This document shows, in pieces, positions 24,015 to 28,433 of a DNA stretch of 28,433 nucleotides. A program made the translations under genes and the position numbers. Positions within the stretch are counted from its first letter, which is position 1. Every line of letters starts with the position of its first letter. The notes under the pieces were generated by a model. The model had not been told where the DNA came from. It worked only from the letters and a program-made list of their open reading frames with translations, and did not search any database. The stretch lies in the IMG/VR virus record IMGVR_UViG_3300008113_001772, positions 1 to 28,433 of that record; one strand, given 5' to 3'. This DNA comes from a virus.

Positions 24015-24608
24015 ATGGCTAAAAAATCCTCATTAGAAGCTCTATTCGAAAAGAACCGTTACGACTTTACGATAGTTAATAAGTCAAAAACATGGTTCGA
24101 ACAGCAAGCGAATTTACTTCGCGGCAGGGGTATTACGCCTCAAAAAATACTAAGTCAGGCAAAGAGTGATATTACAATGACTCCTATTCCTGGTAACCTT
24201 TACATGTTCTTTTATGATCCTAAGCACAAAGAGACTTTGCCATACTATGATCGCTTCCCAATGGTGTTTCCATGGAAGAAGTATAAAGGTGGATTCATTG
24301 GCTTAAACTTACATTACCTACCATACGGACCTCGCGTTAAACTTATGGATAGATTACTTCAGTTTAAGAACAATGACAAAATGGACGAAACAACTCGCCT
24401 AAGATTTTCCTATAATCTTATTGATGGCGTCTCTAAGTTTAACCTTGCTAAACCATGTATTAAGCAATACTTGACAGAGCATATGCAATCACCATTCATT
24501 CATGTTAATTCGTTTGATTGGCCTACTGCAATGATGCTTCCGGTTGAAAGATTCGTTGGATCGAATAAAGAAACAGTTTGGCAAGAATCTATAAAGAAGA
24601 CATACTAA
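24015..24608 (+). CDS. Conserved T4-type virion assembly protein (197 aa), possibly gp2 or gp3 type
   Basis: The key motif is MFFYDPKHKETLPYYDRFPM (68-87) followed by GFIGLNLHYLPYGPRVKLMD. I have seen this motif in a conserved protein of T4-like phages, but cannot say with certainty which T4 gene it equals. Its place right after gp4 would fit the DNA end protector gp2 or the tail terminator gp3, both near gp4 in T4; this is inference. A clear helical N-terminal part precedes the motif, and the C-terminal MLPVERFVGSNKETVW is similar to what I remember of the family. It starts 3 bases after gp4 stop and ends next to gp54. Confidence 0.6.
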   Translation: MAKKSSLEALFEKNRYDFTIVNKSKTWFEQQANLLRGRGITPQKILSQAKSDITMTPIPGNLYMFFYDPKHKETLPYYDRFPMVFPWKKYKGGFIGLNLHYLPYGPRVKLMDRLLQFKNNDKMDETTRLRFSYNLIDGVSKFNLAKPCIKQYLTEHMQSPFIHVNSFDWPTAMMLPVERFVGSNKETVWQESIKKTY

Positions 24609-24609
24609 G

Positions 24610-25317
24610 ATGAACAAATCACTCAACGATTTTATTGGTCAAGTAAAGAGCGGCCTTGCTAACAATAATCATTATGATATAGTGATTAAGAAGCCGAAAG
24701 TCGTTACTTCCAATCTTTTCAATAACGAAACAATGCAGAAGATACTTCTCTTCTGCGATCAAACTCAGCTTCCTGGAATTAACATTTCCACTACTCCAAT
24801 TCGTCACTATGGCGAAGCTCGTGAAATGCCATACGAAAGATTATTCGATCCGGTCAACCTAAGTTTTTACGTAGATCGTGAAATGAAAGTTAAGTTATTC
24901 TTTGATGAGTGGATTCAAAACATTCAAAACTCTTACTCAAGAACTTTTAACTATTACAAAGAATACATTACCGACATTGACATCATTACGTATGATCGAG
25001 GTAATCTTCCTCAATACAAAGTAACATTATACGAAGCATATCCTAAGACAGTAAGTGCAATCCAACTGGATTATGCTAATCGTGATGTTATGAAAGTTGC
25101 CGTGACAATGCAATATAAGTATTGGAGAAGTTCACTTTTTACTTCAGCAACTGGAAACAATCGAGGTAATTTATTACCAGCTCAATTTGCATCAGTCGCA
25201 AAAAGTGGAATTCAAATTCCGTCGGTATACTTTGACGATCAAGCTCAGTTTCAGAATAACGTAGCTCGTGCAGTCAGTACAGACTTTTCACAATGGTGGA
25301 GCAACCTGAATACTTAA
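24610..25317 (+). CDS. gp54: Baseplate tail tube initiator gp54-like
   Basis: A tube-fold protein of the gp19/gp48/gp54 group. The block CDQTQLPGINISTTPIRHYG, DPVNLSFYVDREMKVKLFFD, EWIQNIQ, LPQYKVTLYEAYPKTVSAIQ and VAVTMQYKYW follows, step by step, the T4 gp54 layout in which a VKMP-type strand, PLVISFRMDSE, DWVNSVQ, a FTGCIP block and a TFDVTFAYR strand occur. T4 gp54 has 320 aa; here 235 aa, shorter at the N-terminus and C-terminus. gp54 begins tail-tube polymerisation on the hub. It starts one base after the preceding stop codon and ends just before gp16. A tail tube protein gp19 is the main alternative. Confidence 0.75.
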   Translation: MNKSLNDFIGQVKSGLANNNHYDIVIKKPKVVTSNLFNNETMQKILLFCDQTQLPGINISTTPIRHYGEAREMPYERLFDPVNLSFYVDREMKVKLFFDEWIQNIQNSYSRTFNYYKEYITDIDIITYDRGNLPQYKVTLYEAYPKTVSAIQLDYANRDVMKVAVTMQYKYWRSSLFTSATGNNRGNLLPAQFASVAKSGIQIPSVYFDDQAQFQNNVARAVSTDFSQWWSNLNT

Positions 25318-25318
25318 T

Positions 25319-25759
25319 ATGAACGAGAAACTTTCTGAAATTTTTGATGTAGAACCTATTCAACAAACCAAACATCAGGTTACGGTTGTTGATGAGGTAG
25401 TCGTGCCTGAAGTAAAGGCTATTGAGAAGATTGAAACAGACTATGATAAGACTCGTGGCAATTTATATTCACTGTTGCAATCTGGTCAAGATGCGTTAAT
25501 GCATGCACTAGAAGTTGCTAAACAATCTGAACATCCTCGTGCATTCGAGGTAGTTGGCAATCTAATGAAACAACTCGCAGATGTCAATGAACAACTCATG
25601 AATCTACATGAGAAGAAAAGAAAACTTGACATGCCAATTAAAGGTTCAGTAGAAGAGGGAACTACACCAACCAAACAAGTCACGAATAACAATGCTATCT
25701 TTATTGGTAGCACGAGTGAATTGAGTAAGATGATTCAAAATATGAATAAAGGAGAATGA
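25319..25759 (+). CDS. gp16: Small terminase subunit gp16
   Basis: The central block DYDKTRGNLYSLLQSGQDAL, MHALEVAKQSEHPRAFEVVG, NLMKQLADVNEQLMNLHEKK is the gp16 (Pfam DNA_Packaging) pattern: helical hairpin with HPRAFEV at the turn. In T4 gp16 (164 aa) forms an oligomeric ring that binds DNA and stimulates the gp17 packaging motor. The N-terminus is acidic and probably flexible; the C-terminus has SELSKMIQNM, a usual short helix. It begins one base after gp54 and ends in AAAGGAGAATGAT, the ribosome site of the next gene. gp17 is not in this window. Confidence 0.92.
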   Translation: MNEKLSEIFDVEPIQQTKHQVTVVDEVVVPEVKAIEKIETDYDKTRGNLYSLLQSGQDALMHALEVAKQSEHPRAFEVVGNLMKQLADVNEQLMNLHEKKRKLDMPIKGSVEEGTTPTKQVTNNNAIFIGSTSELSKMIQNMNKGE

Positions 25760-25760
25760 T

Positions 25761-26330
25761 ATGAGAGATATAAAAGCGAGGTTTGAGATTGATAATAAGG
25801 GTATGGACAAAGGTCATCGATATACTGTCGTAGTAGGCGATGGGTTCCATAGCCAGTTAAATACACTTGCGAACCCAAAAGACAAATACAGTAAAGAAAT
25901 GAGATGGGGTTCTTTACTTGGTGATGCTAAAATGGATTTTACTTGGGCTTCTAGTCGAAGTGAAGGCATGTATGTTACTATTGCAAGACAATACCCTAAT
26001 GATGATTTCGACTTTAGTCCTGAAGCGTATATACGAGGCAATTGGCTTAAAGCTCAGATAGACGTTGCTAATTTTAGATTATACAATCCATTCTGGGGTC
26101 GACCATTCCTTCAGTTTTCGAATCGTTCAAATCGTTGGGACGGCGAGGAAATTGCATTCAGTGAAGGTGATCAAAAACAGTTTCACTACGACATTGAAAA
26201 TCAATGGAGCATAGATGATAACGGTAATTCATACCAAATGAAGATCGAAGAACACGGAGTGCAATGGACTGCTCGTAGAAACGATGATAGCGACGACTAT
26301 AAAGAATTTGTAATTAGACTAAGTGTATAA
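25761..26330 (+). CDS. Unrecognised 189-aa protein between gp16 and gp26
   Basis: I do not recognise this protein. It is rich in aromatic residues, with a Trp in MRWGSLLGDAKMDFTWASSR, GNWLKAQ, NPFWGRPFLQF, SNRWDGEE, ENQWSIDD and VQWTARR, and has many Asp. It looks like a compact beta-sheet protein, with no signal peptide or membrane segment. The start is well set: AAGGAG lies 9 bases before the ATG, and the stop of gp16 is one base upstream. Its place in the packaging and hub unit suggests a virion or assembly role, but that is inferred. A beta-rich baseplate, neck or chaperone protein are all possible. Confidence 0.85.
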   Translation: MRDIKARFEIDNKGMDKGHRYTVVVGDGFHSQLNTLANPKDKYSKEMRWGSLLGDAKMDFTWASSRSEGMYVTIARQYPNDDFDFSPEAYIRGNWLKAQIDVANFRLYNPFWGRPFLQFSNRSNRWDGEEIAFSEGDQKQFHYDIENQWSIDDNGNSYQMKIEEHGVQWTARRNDDSDDYKEFVIRLSV

Positions 26331-26339
26331 GGAGATATT

Positions 26340-27053
26340 ATGGCTTTACCATTAAGTAAAACACCGGTTTATAATTTAACCATTCCGTCATCCGGCGAGA
26401 AAGTTAAATTTAGACCATTCCTAGTAAAAGATGAAAAAGCTCTTTTATTAGCGCAACAGAGTGAAGATCCTGTAGTAATGATCAACACTTTAAAAGAAGT
26501 TATTAAGTCGTGTCTTGACGACAAGGTTGATGTAAAGAAACTTGCTACGTTTGATGTTGAGTATATCTTTACTCAATTACGTGCTAAATCAGTTGGTGAG
26601 ATTTCTGAACTTGTTTTCAAATGCGGTCACTGCGATAGTGAAGATGGGCGCGTCAAACTTAAGATCGATCTTACTGAACTTAAAGTAGACAAACCAGAAA
26701 ACCATAAAGACATTATTCCTTTGTTTGATAGTGTTGGTATTAAGATGAAATATCCCGATATGGATCTTATTAAGAAACTTGAAGGGGTTAATACCGAAAG
26801 TATGGATCAGATCATGGATGTAGTTATAGAATGTATTGAATACATCTATGATGAAGAACAGATGTACCATACTGAAGAACAAACCAAAGCTGAAATGGTT
26901 CAATTCCTCGAGAACTTAACATCAGATCAATTCGCAAAGATCCAAAAGTTCTTTGAAACGATGCCAAAAGTAAAACATGAGATTGACTTTGAATGCCCTG
27001 CATGTAAGAGTCATAATCATACGGTTCTAGAAGGAATCAACAATTTTTTCTAA
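26340..27053 (+). CDS. gp26: Baseplate hub protein gp26 (T4_baseplate family)
   Basis: The opening MALPLSKTPVYNLTIPSSGE followed by FRPFLVKDEKALLLAQQSED and MINTLKEVIKSCL agrees with the T4_baseplate family (gp26), an assembly factor for the hub. Four cysteines in two CxxC pairs, CGHC (95-98) and CPAC (219-222), suggest a zinc site (ELVFKCGHC and DFECPACKS). The middle has VEYIFTQLRAKSVGEISE, a typical block. It has 237 aa against 208 in T4. AAGGAG lies 7 bases before the ATG. The TAA overlaps the next ATG as TAATG, so translation is coupled to the 59-aa protein. Confidence 0.9.
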   Translation: MALPLSKTPVYNLTIPSSGEKVKFRPFLVKDEKALLLAQQSEDPVVMINTLKEVIKSCLDDKVDVKKLATFDVEYIFTQLRAKSVGEISELVFKCGHCDSEDGRVKLKIDLTELKVDKPENHKDIIPLFDSVGIKMKYPDMDLIKKLEGVNTESMDQIMDVVIECIEYIYDEEQMYHTEEQTKAEMVQFLENLTSDQFAKIQKFFETMPKVKHEIDFECPACKSHNHTVLEGINNFF

Positions 27054-27232
27054 TGTGCCTTTGTCATGATGATTTGCATAATCACTATAAGTTAAATTTT
27101 GCGCTTATGCAATATCACAAGTATTCATTAACAGAGATCGAAGGAATGATCCCGTTTGAACGAGAAATTTATGTGGCAATGTTGGTTAAATATCTAGAAG
27201 AAGAAAAACAGAGACTAGAGAGAAATAAGTAA
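27053..27232 (+). CDS. Small gp51-type hub assembly protein (59 aa)
   Basis: This short ORF starts in a TAATG overlap with gp26 and ends immediately before the next ATG. It reads MCLCHDDLHNHYKLNFALMQ and continues YHKYSLTEIEGMIPFEREIY. The core, 'a tyrosine/histidine, S-L-T-E-I-E-x-M-x-P-F-E-R-E-I-Y', resembles short proteins annotated as baseplate hub assembly catalyst (gp51 type) or as tail chaperone subunits in T4 relatives; T4 gp51 itself is much longer, so the equivalence is loose. The order gp26, short gene, long hydrophobic gene supports a role in hub or tape-measure assembly. Tyrosine-rich helices and a charged end are visible. Confidence 0.75.
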   Translation: MCLCHDDLHNHYKLNFALMQYHKYSLTEIEGMIPFEREIYVAMLVKYLEEEKQRLERNK

Positions 27233-28433
27233 ATGGCGCTAACTCTTAAAGACCTTCTTGAAGCTCAGGCTGATTTGAAGAAGAAAGATGACGAAGCAGC
27301 AGGACGTCCTGCTAGTGTGTCGCTTGATCAACTCAAGCAGATGTCTTCGTCGTCTTCATCTCCTATAGGTGGGGCTAAACAAGATGCTTCGCTTGTAAGA
27401 ATACATCAGGAACTCAAGAAGCATACCTCAATTCTTTCCGAGATGAGAGGTAAGGCTGAAGGTAAAAAAGATCAAGGCGCTACTCTCACTGCTGAAGAAA
27501 AGAATGAAGCTTCTAAAGTACAAGACGAGCAAACGAAACTCTTAAGACAGTTGGTAGAGAATACCACACCAAAAAGAGAAAAAGAAGAAGAGAAGGATAC
27601 TAAAAAGCCTGACATTCTTGGTATCCTTGGTGCTATTGGCACTGGTCTTGCTATCGCTTTAGGTACAGTAGCTGGTCTTATTAGTGGTTACATTAAGACA
27701 CTTAAATTTTTCGCTCCAGTCTTTAGAGCTGCATTCGATGGATTCTATAAAGCTCTTGTAAAGATATCCGACTTCTTCCCATCATTCAAACGACTTCTGT
27801 TTAAGATTGAAGTAACCTTTGAGCTAGGATTGCAAATGCTCAAGCAAGGCTTCAGTAACTTTATGACAAAGGCGGTAAAAGTATTTGATGACATCATTGG
27901 TGGAATCAGAGCAGTGTTTGGCGCGTTTAAAGAAAGTAAACTTTTCCAGTTCTTAATGACTGCTAAAGACGCTGTAGTAAAATATTTCGAACCTATTGCT
28001 GGCGCATTCAAAGTAATGCAAGAGACTAGTGGACCTATAGGTAAAGTAGTACAATTCGTTGGCAGCAAGATTACTGCGATGATGGAATTCTTTAGTATGA
28101 TTGGCGCTAAGCTAGGAGCATTTGGAAAACTATTTGGTGCAGTAAGTTCAATTATAGGCAAGATAGCATTCCCTCTAATGGTAATCATGACTATATGGGA
28201 TACTGTAAAAGGTGCTATTGAAGGATTCGAAAAAGATGGTATTGTTGGTGCTATTGCTGGAGCAATCAAAGGCTTTGTAAATTCACTAGTCATGGCTCCT
28301 CTTGATATGCTTAAGAGCGCCGTGTCATGGATACTTGGTGCGTTTGGATTCGATCAAGCTGAAAAGTTTCTTGACTCATTTAGCTTTACAGATTTATTCA
28401 GTGGATTTATCGATGCTATTTTTAGCCCTATTG
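27233..28433 (+). CDS. Large hydrophobic tail/hub protein, 3' end cut by window edge (tape-measure-like)
   Basis: The frame is open from ATG 27233 to the right edge (400 codons and one base). The first 125 residues are charged, with a serine run SSSSSS (38-43) and coiled-coil-like sequence (KKHTSILSEMRGKAEG). From 127 the chain becomes hydrophobic with repeated amphipathic segments such as LGILGAIGTGLAIALGTVAG (128-147), IAGAFKVMQE and AIAGAIKGFVNSLVMAPLDM (340-359), followed by SWILGAFGFDQAEKFLDSFS. This resembles a tape-measure-like protein (gp29 in T4) or hub proteins of T4 relatives that end in a lytic domain. The end is missing, so length and any enzyme domain cannot be told. Confidence 0.7.
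   Translation, partial: MALTLKDLLEAQADLKKKDDEAAGRPASVSLDQLKQMSSSSSSPIGGAKQDASLVRIHQELKKHTSILSEMRGKAEGKKDQGATLTAEEKNEASKVQDEQTKLLRQLVENTTPKREKEEEKDTKKPDILGILGAIGTGLAIALGTVAGLISGYIKTLKFFAPVFRAAFDGFYKALVKISDFFPSFKRLLFKIEVTFELGLQMLKQGFSNFMTKAVKVFDDIIGGIRAVFGAFKESKLFQFLMTAKDAVVKYFEPIAGAFKVMQETSGPIGKVVQFVGSKITAMMEFFSMIGAKLGAFGKLFGAVSSIIGKIAFPLMVIMTIWDTVKGAIEGFEKDGIVGAIAGAIKGFVNSLVMAPLDMLKSAVSWILGAFGFDQAEKFLDSFSFTDLFSGFIDAIFSPI

Noticed and set aside
27745-28293. Minus-strand open frame of 182 aa
   Set aside because: Antisense to the tape-measure-like gene; low-complexity Ile/Pro/Asn content is a mirror of the real hydrophobic frame.
1-28433. tRNA genes, CRISPR arrays, insertion sequences, defence or toxin genes
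   Set aside because: Nothing of these was seen by eye; the window is filled with virion genes with gaps below 40 bases.

Overview
The window is a piece of the morphogenesis region of a tailed phage with a contractile, T4-type tail. I recognise the baseplate wedge and hub proteins gp48, gp53, gp27-like, gp5-like, PAAR tip, gp25, gp6, a gp7-position protein, gp8, gp54, gp26, a gp51-type small protein, the head-completion nuclease gp4 and the small terminase gp16. The DNA is visibly AT-rich and packed with genes; start and stop codons often touch or overlap, as is normal for such phages. The gene set and the long beta-rich fibre proteins resemble distant T4 relatives such as those of marine and soil bacteria, but the host cannot be read from this sequence. 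I saw no tRNA, CRISPR, insertion sequence or host gene.

Layout: two divergent transcription units meet at a 38-base gap (23524-23561). Leftwards from 23523 to beyond base 1 runs one long unit, in order gp48, gp53, gp27-like hub, gp5-like spike, an unrecognised protein, PAAR tip, gp25, gp6, gp7-position protein, small structural protein, gp8, DUF4815 fibre/baseplate protein (1745 aa), and a second fibre protein cut by the window edge. A T4-type late promoter TATAAATA lies 29 bases before its first start codon. Rightwards from 23562 runs gp4 nuclease, a conserved virion protein, gp54, gp16, an unrecognised 189-aa protein, gp26, a 59-aa gp51-type protein, and the start of a large hydrophobic tail/hub protein cut by the right edge. 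No gene-free stretch exceeds 40 bases.

Together the genes build the tail tip: hub and spike (gp27, gp5, PAAR, gp26, gp51-type), wedge (gp53, gp25, gp6, gp7, gp8), tube initiation and cap (gp54, gp48), and peripheral fibres; gp4 and gp16 act in head completion and DNA packaging.

Most unusual: two genes in the leftward unit, gp8 and the protein between spike and PAAR tip, are each split into two frames. In both, one extra G in a GG pair would restore one continuous protein. For gp8 the family relation supports the joined form, since T4 gp8-like ends lie on both fragments. The gp8 homologue also carries an internal insertion of about 500 residues made of repeated beta modules that recur in other proteins here, and the gp5-like spike seems to carry a lysozyme-like domain and a C-terminal M15 peptidase.
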